Assembly (NCBI RefSeq): GCF_030815485.1
Contig: NZ_JAUSWV010000002.1
Location: forward strand, 3,100,001-3,164,000
Source of the DNA: Streptomyces rishiriensis
GTDB taxonomy: Bacteria > Actinomycetota > Actinomycetes > Streptomycetales > Streptomycetaceae
Length of the DNA stretch: 64,000 nt
Direction: 5' to 3'
The notes beneath the pieces were generated by a model. That model saw only the letters and a program-made list of their open reading frames with translations. It was not told the origin of the DNA and did no database searches. Shown in pieces: positions 42,727 through 52,671 of the stretch (position 1 is the first letter of the stretch; each line of letters opens with the position of its first letter). A program made the translations under genes and the position numbers.

Positions 42727-45027
42727 ATGACCAGTACCACCACGGAAACCCCGATAGCCGAACCGCCCGCGCCGACCGCCGAGGTCGAACTGCTCATCGG
42801 CGGGATGACCTGCGCCTCCTGCGCGGCCCGCGTCGAGAAGAAGCTCAACCGCATGGACGGCGTCACCGCGACGGTCAACTACGCGACGGAGCGGGCGAAG
42901 GTCAGCTATCCGGCCGGGACCGGCGTCGCCGACCTGATCGCGACCGTGGTGAAGACCGGGTACACGGCCGAGGAACCCGTGCCCGTGCCGGAGCCGGCCC
43001 GGGAGGAGACCCCTCAGGACCCCGAGCTGGAGGCCCTGCGTCACCGGCTCCTGGTCTGCGTCCTGCTCGCCGCGCCCGTCGTCCTGCTCGCGATGATCCC
43101 CTCGCTCCAGTTCGACAACTGGCAGTGGCTCTCGCTGACACTCGCCGCGCCCGTGGTCGTCTGGGGCGGCGGCCCGCTGCACAAGGCCGCCTGGACGAAC
43201 CTGCGGCACGGCGCGGCCACCATGGACACCCTGGTCTCGATCGGCACGCTGGCCGCGCTCGGCTGGTCGCTGTGGGCGCTGTTCTTCGGTGACGCGGGCA
43301 TGCCCGGCATGCGGCACCCCTTCGAGCTGACCGTCTCCCGTACGGACGGCGCGTCCACGATCTATCTGGAGGTCGCCGCCGGCGTCACCGCCTTCATCCT
43401 GCTCGGCCGCTACCTGGAGGCCCGCTCCAAGCGGCGGGCGGGAGCGGCGCTGCGGGCGCTCATGGAGCTGGGCGCGAAGGACGTGGCCGTCCTGCGCTAC
43501 GAGGGGGGCGAGCGCGGAGCGCCCTCGGGCGAAGCCGGTGGCGGGGGACGGCAGGGCGGCAAGGAGGTGCGGATCCCCGTCGACCTGCTGGCCGTCGGCG
43601 ACCGGTTCGTCGTACGGCCCGGGGAGAAGGTCGCGACCGACGGGACGGTCGTGGAGGGCACGTCCGCCGTGGACGCCTCGATGCTGACCGGTGAGTCGGT
43701 CCCGGTGGACGTCGGCCCCGGCGACGCCGTCACGGGCGCCACCGTGAACGTCGGCGGCCGGCTGGTCGTCGAGGCCGGCCGGGTCGGCGCGGACACCCGG
43801 CTCGCGCGCATGGCGCGGCTGGTCGAGGCCGCACAGAACGGCAAGGCCGAGGTGCAGCGACTGGCCGACCGGATCTCCGGGGTCTTCGTGCCGGCGGTGC
43901 TGCTGATCGCGGTCGCCACCTTCGCCGGCCGGCTCGGCGCGACGGGTGACACGGTCGCCGCGTTCACGGCGGCCGTGGCGGTCCTGATCATCGCCTGCCC
44001 GTGCGCGCTCGGGCTCGCCACGCCGACCGCCCTCATGGTCGGCACCGGGCGCGGCGCCCAGCTCGGCATCCTCATCAAGGGCCCCGAGGTCCTGGAGTCC
44101 ACGCGCCGCGTGGACACCGTCGTGCTCGACAAGACCGGGACCGTCACCACCGGCCGGATGACCCTTCAGGACGTGTACGTCGTCGACGGCACCGACGAGC
44201 GGCAGCTGCTGCGGCTGGCGGGCGCCCTGGAGCACGCCTCCGAGCACCCGGTCGCCCGGGCGGTGGCGGCCGGCGCCGAGGAAAGGGCCGGCGAACTGCC
44301 GGTGGCCGAGCGGTTCGAGAACGTGCCCGGGCGTGGCGTGCGCGGGCGGGTGGAGGGCCGCGAGGTGGCCGTGGGGCGCCTCTTCGAGACGGTCCCGGAC
44401 GAAGTGGCCCGCGCGAAGGAGCAGGCCGAGCGGGACGGCCGTACGGCCGTCGTCGTGGGGTGGGACGGCGTGGCGCGCGGGGTCCTCGCGGTCGCGGACG
44501 CGGTCAAGGAGACCAGCGCCGAGGCGGTGCAGGAGCTGCGGGCGCTGGGGCTCACCCCGGTGCTGCTGACCGGTGACAACCGGGCGGTGGCGGAGGCGGT
44601 CGCGGAAGCGGTCGGGATCGACCGGGTGATCGCCGAGGTGCTGCCCGAGGACAAGGTCGACGTCGTACGGCGGCTCCAGGCGGAAGGGCGGGTCGTCGCC
44701 ATGGTCGGGGACGGCGTCAACGACGCGGCAGCGCTCGCCACCGCCGATCTGGGGCTGGCCATGGGGACCGGCACGGACGCGGCGATCGAGGCGAGCGACC
44801 TGACGCTGGTGCGGGGGGATCTGCGGGTGGCCGCGGACGCCATCCGGCTGTCCCGGCGGACCCTGGCTACGATCAAGGGAAACCTGGTGTGGGCCTTCGG
44901 CTACAACGTGGCCGCGCTGCCGCTGGCCGCCGCGGGGCTGCTGAACCCGATGATCGCGGGGGCCGCGATGGCGTTCTCGTCGGTGTTCGTCGTGACGAAC
45001 AGCCTGAGGCTGCGCGCCTTCAAGTAA
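42727..45027 (+). CDS. copA: Cu(I)-exporting P1B-type ATPase CopA
   Basis: A 766-residue P-type ATPase. One N-terminal HMA domain carries Cys29/Cys32 of [12 protein letters not shown]. Eight hydrophobic segments include the transmembrane copper site Cys424-Pro-Cys426 ([12 protein letters not shown]). The phosphorylated Asp468 is in DKTGT; the nucleotide domain has SEHPVARAV and the hinge has [10 protein letters not shown] near 661. An inserted Gly-rich loop (about residues 258-278) interrupts the actuator entry. It exports Cu(I); copZ lies 124 bases upstream. Nearby copper-using tyrosinase raises its relevance. Confidence 0.95.
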   Translation: MTSTTTETPIAEPPAPTAEVELLIGGMTCASCAARVEKKLNRMDGVTATVNYATERAKVSYPAGTGVADLIATVVKTGYTAEEPVPVPEPAREETPQDPELEALRHRLLVCVLLAAPVVLLAMIPSLQFDNWQWLSLTLAAPVVVWGGGPLHKAAWTNLRHGAATMDTLVSIGTLAALGWSLWALFFGDAGMPGMRHPFELTVSRTDGASTIYLEVAAGVTAFILLGRYLEARSKRRAGAALRALMELGAKDVAVLRYEGGERGAPSGEAGGGGRQGGKEVRIPVDLLAVGDRFVVRPGEKVATDGTVVEGTSAVDASMLTGESVPVDVGPGDAVTGATVNVGGRLVVEAGRVGADTRLARMARLVEAAQNGKAEVQRLADRISGVFVPAVLLIAVATFAGRLGATGDTVAAFTAAVAVLIIACPCALGLATPTALMVGTGRGAQLGILIKGPEVLESTRRVDTVVLDKTGTVTTGRMTLQDVYVVDGTDERQLLRLAGALEHASEHPVARAVAAGAEERAGELPVAERFENVPGRGVRGRVEGREVAVGRLFETVPDEVARAKEQAERDGRTAVVVGWDGVARGVLAVADAVKETSAEAVQELRALGLTPVLLTGDNRAVAEAVAEAVGIDRVIAEVLPEDKVDVVRRLQAEGRVVAMVGDGVNDAAALATADLGLAMGTGTDAAIEASDLTLVRGDLRVAADAIRLSRRTLATIKGNLVWAFGYNVAALPLAAAGLLNPMIAGAAMAFSSVFVVTNSLRLRAFK

Positions 45028-46048
45028 TACCGCCGAGTAGGTCGTTGCCGATCAGGGAGACCCCTGGAGTCCTGCGCGAGCCTCACATAAGCTCTTCACA
45101 TGGCTCGCGCATCATCTTTACGCTTGGGCCTCGATCGCCGTATCCGGTCTCTTGCGCATCTAACGGACATATGCAAGAGACACAGATCACAGTGATGTGA
45201 ACGTAACCATCGAAGGGGCTCGAAGGTCTAAGTTGACGATGTCAGGAAGCGTCTTGGGGGGCGTGACCTGACGTCTGGGGATGTCTTGGGGGACTTCCTC
45301 AGAGATGCGTTGCCGGGGCACGCACACCGGGAAGCTTTGAGCGGCCCTCCCAGCGTGCGCTGTCCCGGCAGGCCGCACACAGCGGTGGTGGGACGAGTTC
45401 TGCTCGTTCTGCTCAACCGCGGGCACGACAACCGAAGATGGTCACACAACAGCGAATTCAGGCGCTGTCCTCACAACGCCCGGCCGGATCCCGTGGGGGG
45501 AATCCGCACCGGGACATGGGAAGGCGCCCTGGTCGTCAGCCCGTGGGGGGACTGGCGCCGGGGCGCCTTCCGTATGCCCTGCGCCCACCGTCGCCCGGGA
45601 GCACCCGACTTCGGGACGCCCGACGCACCCGGCCGCCGCGACCTGTGACTGCCGCGACCATGCGCCTGCCGGGATACGACGCCGCCGCGACCATGCCCCT
45701 GCCGGGATGCCACGCCGCCGCGACCATGCCCCTGCCGGGATGCCACGCCGCCGCGACCATGCGCCTGCCGGATGCCACTCCGCCGCGACGTGCGGCTTCC
45801 GAGACACCCGGCGACTTCCCGGACTCCCCCGCTGCCGCGACGTGACGACCACCGGTACAACCGCCCTGCGGTACACCCGACTTCCCAGACACCCGACTTC
45901 CGAGACACCCGGCGGCCGGGGCACCCGGCCGCCGGACCGCACGACCGCCTGCGGGCGCACACACCACTGCCCGGGACATCGGCCCCGGGCAGTCAGGAAA
46001 AGCACCAGCGACGGGGCGCCGGTCGAGCGGCGCCCCCACCGGCAGGTG
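45028..46048. other. Repeat-rich gene-free kilobase between copA and gltA
   Basis: No convincing gene. 45180-45440 is less biased and resembles a degraded promoter plus gene start (a plus-strand frame beginning MGDFLRDALPGHAHREAL at 45286 loses coding character after about 60 codons). 45651-45778 is an array of about 33-bp repeats. 45790-45920 holds further short repeats of the type ACTTCCGAGACACCCG. Confidence 0.55.
45651..45778. repeat. Four tandem repeats of about 33 bp
   Basis: Units start at 45651 (30 bp, partial), 45681 (33), 45714 (33, identical to the previous) and 45747 (32). Each contains CCGCGACCATGC, CCTGCCGG and GATGCCAC-like blocks. They have no spacers, so this is not a CRISPR array. 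They lie 270 to 400 bases past the gltA stop. Confidence 0.85.
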
Positions 46049-47347
46049 TCAGCGCTCCTCGACCGGGACGAAGTCGCGCTCGACGACACCCGTGTAGATC
46101 TGGCGCGGACGGCCGATGCGGGAGCCGGGCTCCTTGATCATCTCGTGCCACTGGGCGATCCAGCCCGGGAGGCGGCCCAGGGCGAACAGGACCGTGAACA
46201 TCTCGGTCGGGAAGCCCATGGCCCGGTAGATCAGCCCGGTGTAGAAGTCGACGTTGGGGTAGAGGTTGCGCGAGACGAAGTAGTCGTCGGAGAGCGCGTG
46301 CTCCTCCAGCTTCAGCGCGATGTCCAGCAGCTCGTCGGACTTGCCGAGGGCCGAGAGGACGTCGTGCGCCGCCGCCTTGATGATCTTCGCGCGGGGGTCG
46401 AAGGACTTGTACACCCGGTGGCCGAAGCCCATCAGGCGGACGCCGTCCTCCTTGTTCTTCACCTTGCGGATGAAGGAGTCGACGTCGCCGCCGTTGGCCT
46501 GGATGCCCTCGAGCATCTCCAGCACGGACTGGTTGGCGCCGCCGTGCAGCGGGCCCCAGAGGGCGGAGATGCCGGCCGAGATCGACGCGAACATGTTGGC
46601 CTGCGAGGAGCCGACCAGACGGACCGTGGACGTCGAACAGTTCTGCTCGTGGTCCGCGTGCAGGATCAGCAGCTTGTCGAGGGCGGAGACGACGACCGGG
46701 TCGAGTTCGTACTCCTGCGCCGGCACCGAGAACGTCATCCGCAGGAAGTTCTCGACGTAGCCGAGGTCGTTGCGCGGGTAGACGAACGGGTGGCCGATCG
46801 ACTTCTTGTAGGCGTACGCCGCGATCGTCGGAAGCTTGGCGAGCAGCCGGATCGTGGAGAGGTTGCGCTGCTTCTCGTCGAACGGGTTGTGGCTGTCCTG
46901 GTAGAACGTGGACAGCGCGGAGACCACCGACGACAGCATGGCCATCGGGTGGGCGTCGCGCGGGAAGCCGCGGTAGAAGTTCTTGACGTCCTCGTGCAGC
47001 AGCGTGTGCTGGGTGATGTCGCTCTTGAAGACGGACAGCTCGTCGACGGTCGGCAGTTCGCCGTTGATCAGCAGGTAGGCGACCTCGAGGAAGGTCGACC
47101 GCTCGGCCAGCTGCTCGATCGGGTACCCGCGGTACCGGAGGACGCCCTGCTCGCCGTCAAGGTAGGTGATGGCGGATTTATAGGCGGCGGTGTTGCCGTA
47201 GCCGCTGTCCAGGGTCACCAGACCGGTCTGGGCGCGAAGCTTCCCGATGTCGAAGCCCTTGTCGCCGACGGTGCTGTCGATCACCGGGTAGGTGTACTCG
47301 CCATCGCCGAACCGCAGTACTACAGCGTTGTTGGTGTGCTCGCTCAC
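46049..47347 (-). CDS. gltA: Citrate synthase
   Basis: A 432-residue type II citrate synthase that condenses acetyl-CoA and oxaloacetate in the TCA cycle. Catalytic regions: GPLHGGANQSVLEML, GFGHRVYKSFDPRA and the C-terminal GRLPGWIAQWHEM. GTG 47347 was chosen over GTG 47359 because GGTGAGGGATGAC provides a ribosome site before it. Monocistronic; named citA in S. coelicolor. Confidence 0.96.
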   Translation of the reverse strand: MSEHTNNAVVLRFGDGEYTYPVIDSTVGDKGFDIGKLRAQTGLVTLDSGYGNTAAYKSAITYLDGEQGVLRYRGYPIEQLAERSTFLEVAYLLINGELPTVDELSVFKSDITQHTLLHEDVKNFYRGFPRDAHPMAMLSSVVSALSTFYQDSHNPFDEKQRNLSTIRLLAKLPTIAAYAYKKSIGHPFVYPRNDLGYVENFLRMTFSVPAQEYELDPVVVSALDKLLILHADHEQNCSTSTVRLVGSSQANMFASISAGISALWGPLHGGANQSVLEMLEGIQANGGDVDSFIRKVKNKEDGVRLMGFGHRVYKSFDPRAKIIKAAAHDVLSALGKSDELLDIALKLEEHALSDDYFVSRNLYPNVDFYTGLIYRAMGFPTEMFTVLFALGRLPGWIAQWHEMIKEPGSRIGRPRQIYTGVVERDFVPVEER

Positions 47348-47587
47348 GTCATCCCTCACCGACGTTGTGCCTCTTCTTCGAGGTTGCCCTGACTGTCTCT
47401 ACCATCCCCCATTTGGCGCACGAGAGTGCACTCGGGGTCGACCATTGGGCTTATCGGCGGCACTCAGTGCCGCCAACCAGCTCATCCTGCCGCCTTCGTC
47501 ACGCCGGGGGAAGTGCTCTGTGACCTTCACGACTCATTTGATCGATCATTTTTTGTGATGCCCCGACGATCCCGCGGTAACCCGCCG

Positions 47588-49843
47588 TCAGCGGCCCGTC
47601 AGCCGGAAGTCCAGAGCCGTGCAGCGGCGGCCCGCCGACACCGTGCGCACGGCCTGACCGATCGCCTTGCGGGAGCCGACGAGGACGACCAGCTTCTTGG
47701 CCCGGGTCACGGCCGTATACAGGAGGTTCCGCTGAAGCATCATCCATGCTCCCGTGGTGACGGGGATCACCACAGCGGGATATTCACTCCCCTGTGAACG
47801 GTGGATGGTCACCGCGTACGCGTGGGCCAGTTCGTCCAGTTCGTCGAACTCGTACGGAACCTCCTCGTCCTCGTCGGTCAGCACCGTGAGGCGCTGGTCG
47901 ACCGGATCGAGCGAGGTCACGACGCCCACGGTGCCGTTGAAGACACCGTTCTTCCCCTTGTCGTAATTGTTGCGGATCTGCGTGACCTTGTCGCCGACGC
48001 GGAACACCCGCCCGCCGAACCGCTTCTCGGGCACGTCGGGTCGGCCGGGGGTGACGGCCTGCTGGAGCAGGCCGTTGAGGGCGCCGGCGCCGGCCGGGCC
48101 GCGGTGCATGGGCGCGAGCACCTGGACGTCCCGGCGCGGGTCCAGGCCGAACTTCGCCGGGATGCGCCGGGCGGCCACGTCCACCGTGAGGCGGCCGGCT
48201 TCCTCGGTGTCGTCCTCGACGAAGAGGAAGAAGTCCTTCATTCCGTCGGTGACCGGGTGCTGTCCGGCGTTGATCCGGTGCGCGTTGGTCACCACGCCGG
48301 ACTGCTGGGCCTGGCGGAACACGCGCGTGAGGCGCACGGCGGGCACCGGGCTGTCGGCGGCCAGCAGATCGCGCAGCACCTCGCCCGCGCCGACGCTGGG
48401 CAACTGGTCGACATCCCCCACGAACAGCAGGTGCGCGCCCGGGGGCACGGCCTTGACCAGCTTGTTGGCCAGGAGCAGGTCCAGCATCGACGCCTCGTCG
48501 ACCACCACCAGGTCCGCGTCCAGCGGGCGGTCCCGGTCGTAGGCCGCGTCGCCGCCGGGCCTGAGCTCCAGCAGACGGTGGACGGTGGAGGCCTCGGCGC
48601 CGGTCAGCTCCGCCAGGCGCTTGGCGGCGCGGCCGGTGGGCGCGGCCAGCACGACCTTGGCCTTCCTGGCCCGGGCCAGTTCCACGATCGAGCGGACGGT
48701 GAAGGACTTGCCGCAGCCGGGGCCGCCGGTGAGTACCGCGACCTTCTCGGTCAGCGCGAGCCTGACGGCCGCCTCCTGCTCGGGCGCGAGTCCGGCCTCG
48801 GTACGGGACTTCAGCCAGGCCAGCGCCTTGTCCCAGGCCACGTCACGAAAGGCCGGCATCCGGTCCTCGTCGGTGCGCAGCAGACGCAACAGCTGGGCGG
48901 CGAGGGAGAGTTCGGCGCGGTGGAAGGGGACCAGGTAGACGGCGGTGACGGGTTCCCCTCCGTCGGCCGCCGGGACCTTCTCCCGTACCACTCCGGGGTC
49001 CTCGCCCTCCTCGGGCGGCGCCGCGAGTTCGGCGAGGCACTCGATGACCAGGCCGGTGTCGACCTGGAGCAGCTTCACCGCGTCGGCGATCAGACGCTCC
49101 TCGGGGAGGTAGCAGTGGCCCTGGTCGGTGGCCTGGGACAGCGCGTACTGGAGGCCCGCCTTGACGCGCTCCGGACTGTCGTGCGGGATGCCGACGGACT
49201 GGGCGATCTTGTCGGCGGTGAGGAAACCGATGCCCCAGACGTCCGTGGCCAGCCGGTAGGGCTGGTTCCTCACCACGGAGATGGAGGCGTCGCCGTACTT
49301 CTTGTAGATACGGACCGCGATGGAGGTGGACACCTCGACGGTCTGGAGGAAGAGCATGACCTCCTTGATCGCCTTCTGTTCCTCCCAGGCGTCGGCGATC
49401 TTCTTGGTGCGTTTCGGGCCGAGGCCGGGCACCTCGACGAGCCGCTTCGGCTCCTCTTCGATGATCTTCAGGGTGTCCATGCCGAAGTGCTGGGTGATGC
49501 GGTCGGCGAAGACCGGGCCGATCCCCTTGACCAGGCCGGAGCCGAGGTAGCGGCGGATGCCCTGGACCGTGGCGGGCAGCACGGTCGTGTAGTTCTCCAC
49601 GGTGAACTGCTTGCCGTACTGCGGGTGGGAGCCCCAGCGGCCCTCCATGCGCAGGGACTCGCCGACCTGGGCGCCGAGCAGCGCGCCGACGACCGTGAGG
49701 AGGTCGCCGCCGCCTCTGCCGGTGTCGACGCGGGCGACCGTGTAGCCGTTCTCCTCGTTCGCGTACGTGATGCGCTCGAGCACGCCTTCCAGCGTGGCCG
49801 TACGCCGCTCTCCCGCCTGGGCGGCCCCCGCCTGATCGGTCAT
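47588..49843 (-). CDS. recD2: RecD2-type ATP-dependent DNA helicase
   Basis: A 751-residue SF1B helicase. N-terminal OB-like segment (EGVLERITYANEENGYTVAR), helix-hairpin-helix repeats (IRRYLGSGLVKGIGPVFADR and EVPGLGPKRTKKIADAW), then helicase motifs: Walker A VLTGGPGCGKSFT near 373, VVVDEASMLDLLL, GDVDQLPSVGAGEV, and motif VI AYAVTIHRSQGSEYPAV plus YTAVTRAKK. RecD2 acts without RecBC, unwinding 5'-3'. ATG 49843 is the first start after the divergent promoter region; its ribosome site is weak. Confidence 0.93.
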   Translation of the reverse strand: MTDQAGAAQAGERRTATLEGVLERITYANEENGYTVARVDTGRGGGDLLTVVGALLGAQVGESLRMEGRWGSHPQYGKQFTVENYTTVLPATVQGIRRYLGSGLVKGIGPVFADRITQHFGMDTLKIIEEEPKRLVEVPGLGPKRTKKIADAWEEQKAIKEVMLFLQTVEVSTSIAVRIYKKYGDASISVVRNQPYRLATDVWGIGFLTADKIAQSVGIPHDSPERVKAGLQYALSQATDQGHCYLPEERLIADAVKLLQVDTGLVIECLAELAAPPEEGEDPGVVREKVPAADGGEPVTAVYLVPFHRAELSLAAQLLRLLRTDEDRMPAFRDVAWDKALAWLKSRTEAGLAPEQEAAVRLALTEKVAVLTGGPGCGKSFTVRSIVELARARKAKVVLAAPTGRAAKRLAELTGAEASTVHRLLELRPGGDAAYDRDRPLDADLVVVDEASMLDLLLANKLVKAVPPGAHLLFVGDVDQLPSVGAGEVLRDLLAADSPVPAVRLTRVFRQAQQSGVVTNAHRINAGQHPVTDGMKDFFLFVEDDTEEAGRLTVDVAARRIPAKFGLDPRRDVQVLAPMHRGPAGAGALNGLLQQAVTPGRPDVPEKRFGGRVFRVGDKVTQIRNNYDKGKNGVFNGTVGVVTSLDPVDQRLTVLTDEDEEVPYEFDELDELAHAYAVTIHRSQGSEYPAVVIPVTTGAWMMLQRNLLYTAVTRAKKLVVLVGSRKAIGQAVRTVSAGRRCTALDFRLTGR

Positions 49844-49960
49844 GATCCGACGGTACCGCCCGCCACCGACAGGCCACGGGCGGCGACCGCCGGCCGCCCG
49901 CCGTGCGTCATTCATCACGATCGGGTCTCGGGATGGGGTCCAGGGCTTGATTAACCCCCG

Positions 49961-50006
49961 TGTAATCGATTCCAATCCTTCGTACACGTCGATGTAATCG
50001 ATTCCA
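49961..50006 (+). promoter_or_regulatory. Two LacI-type operators ahead of the ribose operon
   Basis: TGTAATCGATTCCA occurs at 49961-49974 and again, identical, at 49993-50006. The palindromic core AATCGATT and flanking TG/CA are LacI/GalR-family features. The copies are 32 bases apart, about three helical turns, just before the repressor gene, which suggests autoregulation and cooperative binding. Confidence 0.75.
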
Positions 50007-50053
50007 CGACCTCGACGTTTCACCAACCGAGTCCACAAGGAGGTGGCGCGGCG

Positions 50054-51124
50054 ATGGCGAGCATCAAGGACGTCGCGGCCGAGGCGGGGGTTTCCGTCGC
50101 CACGGTGTCGCGCGTCCTGAACGACCATCCGTCGGTCAGCGAGGACGCACGCGCGCGTGTGCTGGCCGCCGTCGAAGCGCTGGGCTACCGCCCGAACGCC
50201 GTCGCCCGGTCGCTGCGCACCGACCAGACCCGCACCCTCGGCCTGGTCATCAGCGACGTGCTCAACCCGTACTTCACCGAGCTGGCCCGCTCCGTCGAGG
50301 AGGAGGCCCGCGCGCTCGGCTACAGCGTCATCATCGGCAACGCCGACGAACGGCCCGACCTCCAGGACCACCACATACGGACCCTGCTGGACCGCCGTAT
50401 CGACGGCCTGCTCGTCTCCCCGACCGACGGCGGCTCGCCGCTGATCCTCGACGCCGCGCGCGCGGGGACGCCGATGGTGTTCGTCGACCGGTGGATCCCG
50501 GGCGTCGACGTGCCGGTGGTGCGCTCGGACGGACGCGCGGCCGTGCGGGACCTGGTCGCGCATCTGTACGGGCTGGGGCATCGCAGGCTCGCCATCATCG
50601 CGGGCCCCGCCGCCACCACCACCGGCAGCGAGCGTGTCGAGGCCTTCCGGGCCGCCATGGCCGAGTACGGGCTTCCCCTCCCGGACGCCTACACCGGCCA
50701 GGGCGACTTCCAGGCCGAGAGCGGCCGGCGGGTCACCGAGGGCTTCCTCGACCTGCCCGAACCGCCCGAGGTCGTGTTCGCCGCCGACAACCTCATGGCA
50801 CTGGGCGCCCTGGACGCCGTACGCGCGCGGGGGCTGCGGGTTCCCCGGGACATCGCGCTGGCCGCGTTCGACGACATCCGCTGGTTCGTGCACACCGACC
50901 CGCCGATCACCGCGATCGCCCAGCCGACGGGCGAGCTGGGCCGGGCCGCCGTGCGGGCGCTGGTGGACCGCATCGAGGGGCGGCCCCCGCAGTCCGTCAC
51001 CCTCCCGGCCCGGCTCGTCGTCCGCCGTTCGTGCGGCGAACCGGACCCCCAGGAACCGCCCGCTCCCGAGGAGTCCCCCGCCTCCCAGGAGCCGTCCCCC
51101 GTAACGAACAGGAGCCAGACGTGA
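50054..51124 (+). CDS. rbsR: LacI-family ribose operon repressor
   Basis: A 356-residue regulator. HTH: SIKDVAAEAGVSVATVSRVL with hinge helix RPNAVARSLRT; the effector domain is of the periplasmic-binding fold (TLGLVISDVLNPYFTELA and LAAFDDIRWF). ATG 50054 follows AAGGAGG. First gene of the ribose operon, overlapping rbsA by 4 bases (GTGA). The C-terminal 35 residues are Pro/Glu/Ser-rich and dispensable-looking. Confidence 0.9.
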   Translation: MASIKDVAAEAGVSVATVSRVLNDHPSVSEDARARVLAAVEALGYRPNAVARSLRTDQTRTLGLVISDVLNPYFTELARSVEEEARALGYSVIIGNADERPDLQDHHIRTLLDRRIDGLLVSPTDGGSPLILDAARAGTPMVFVDRWIPGVDVPVVRSDGRAAVRDLVAHLYGLGHRRLAIIAGPAATTTGSERVEAFRAAMAEYGLPLPDAYTGQGDFQAESGRRVTEGFLDLPEPPEVVFAADNLMALGALDAVRARGLRVPRDIALAAFDDIRWFVHTDPPITAIAQPTGELGRAAVRALVDRIEGRPPQSVTLPARLVVRRSCGEPDPQEPPAPEESPASQEPSPVTNRSQT

Positions 51125-52671
51125 GCAACGCGGACGAGTTGCTGCGCATCGAAGGCATACGCAAGACCTTCCCCGGTGTGGTCGCGCTCGACAGCGTCGA
51201 CTTCGACCTGCGCCGGGGCGAGGTGCATGTGCTGCTCGGTGAGAACGGCGCGGGCAAGAGCACCCTCATCAAGATGCTCTCCGGCGCCTACCGGCCCGAC
51301 GCCGGGCGGATCCTGGCCGGCGGCGAGGAGGTGCGCATCCATGGCGCGCAGGACTCCGAACGCCTCGGGATCGCCACCATCTACCAGGAGTTCAACCTCG
51401 TCCCCGATCTCACGGTCGCCGAGAACATCTTCCTGGGGAGGCAGCCGCGCCGCTTCGGGATGATCGACCGGAAGCGCATGGAGACCGAGGCGGCCGCCCT
51501 GCTGGAACGGGTGGGCGTGAACGTCCCGCCCCGCACGCGGGTGCGTGAACTCGGCATCGCCCGCCTCCAGATGGTCGAGATCGCCAAGGCGCTCAGCCTG
51601 GACGCGCGCGTGCTGATCATGGACGAGCCGACCGCCGTGCTGACCTCCGAGGAGGTCGAGAAGCTCTTCGCCATCGTGCGCAGGCTGCGCGAGGACGGCG
51701 TCGGCATCGTGTTCATCACGCACCACCTCGAGGAGATCGCCGCCCTCGGCGACCGGGTCACGGTCATCCGGGACGGCAGGAGTGTCGGGCAGGTACCGGC
51801 CGACACGCCCGAGGACGAACTGGTGCGGCTCATGGTCGGTCGCTCCATCGAGCAGCAGTACCCCAGGGAACGCGCCGAGGCGGGCGCCGCGCTGCTGTCC
51901 GTCGAGGGACTCACCCGGGACGGCGTCTTCCACGACGTCAGCTTCGAGGTGCACGCCGGTGAGGTCGTCGGTGTCGCCGGGCTCGTCGGCGCCGGTCGTA
52001 CCGAGGTCGCACGGGCCGTCTTCGGGGCGGACCCCTACGACCGCGGCGCCGTCCGGGTCGGCGGCGCGCACCTCCCCCGGTACGACGTGAACGCCGCGAT
52101 GGCGGCCGGGATCGGGCTGGTGCCCGAGGACCGCCAGGGCCAGGGGCTGGTGCTGGACCAGTCGGTCGAGGAGAACCTCGGGCTCGTCACCATGCGGGCC
52201 GCGACCCGTGGCGGGCTGGTGGACCTGAAGAGCCAGCACGAGGCGGCGGCACGGATCGCGGGGCAGCTGGGCGTGCGGATGGCGGGCCTCGGCCAGCAGG
52301 TGCGCACGCTGTCCGGCGGCAACCAGCAGAAGGTCGTCATCGGCAAGTGGCTGCTGGCCGACACCAAGGTGCTGATCCTCGACGAGCCGACGCGCGGCAT
52401 CGACGTCGGCGCGAAGGTCGAGATCTACCAGCTCGTCAACGAGCTGACGGCCGCCGGTGCCGCCGTCCTGATGATCTCCAGCGATCTGCCCGAGGTGCTC
52501 GGCATGAGCGACCGGGTGCTGGTGATGGCCCAGGGCCGGATCGCCGGCGAACTGTCGGCGGACGAGGCGACCCAGGACTCCGTCATGGCGCTCGCCGTCA
52601 GCACCACGATGCACGACCAAGACGACGAAAACGACGAAACCGAAGAACTGGAGGCCGGCCGTGGCCGCTGA
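51121..52671 (+). CDS. rbsA: Ribose ABC transporter ATP-binding protein
   Basis: A 516-residue protein with two ABC domains. First domain: Walker A LLGENGAGKST near 40, EIAKALSLDARVLIMDEPTA. Second domain: degenerate Walker A GLVGAGRTEVARAVFG and signature LSGGNQQKVVIGKWLL with ILDEPTRGIDVG, the usual RbsA/XylG asymmetry. The GTG at 51121 overlaps rbsR; its end overlaps the permease fusion by 11 bases. Confidence 0.94.
   Translation: MSNADELLRIEGIRKTFPGVVALDSVDFDLRRGEVHVLLGENGAGKSTLIKMLSGAYRPDAGRILAGGEEVRIHGAQDSERLGIATIYQEFNLVPDLTVAENIFLGRQPRRFGMIDRKRMETEAAALLERVGVNVPPRTRVRELGIARLQMVEIAKALSLDARVLIMDEPTAVLTSEEVEKLFAIVRRLREDGVGIVFITHHLEEIAALGDRVTVIRDGRSVGQVPADTPEDELVRLMVGRSIEQQYPRERAEAGAALLSVEGLTRDGVFHDVSFEVHAGEVVGVAGLVGAGRTEVARAVFGADPYDRGAVRVGGAHLPRYDVNAAMAAGIGLVPEDRQGQGLVLDQSVEENLGLVTMRAATRGGLVDLKSQHEAAARIAGQLGVRMAGLGQQVRTLSGGNQQKVVIGKWLLADTKVLILDEPTRGIDVGAKVEIYQLVNELTAAGAAVLMISSDLPEVLGMSDRVLVMAQGRIAGELSADEATQDSVMALAVSTTMHDQDDENDETEELEAGRGR

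Noticed and set aside
45651..45778. CRISPR array
   Set aside because: The units are directly adjacent with no variable spacers, there is no cas gene, and the units lack an inverted repeat.
45442..46089. Minus-strand 215-codon repeat protein
   Set aside because: It opens inside the end of gltA, has no ribosome site or signal peptide, and its composition (Arg/Ser/Trp) follows from the DNA repeats.
47801..49954. A 717-codon plus-strand frame
   Set aside because: Antisense of the RecD2 gene, with no start signal or domain.
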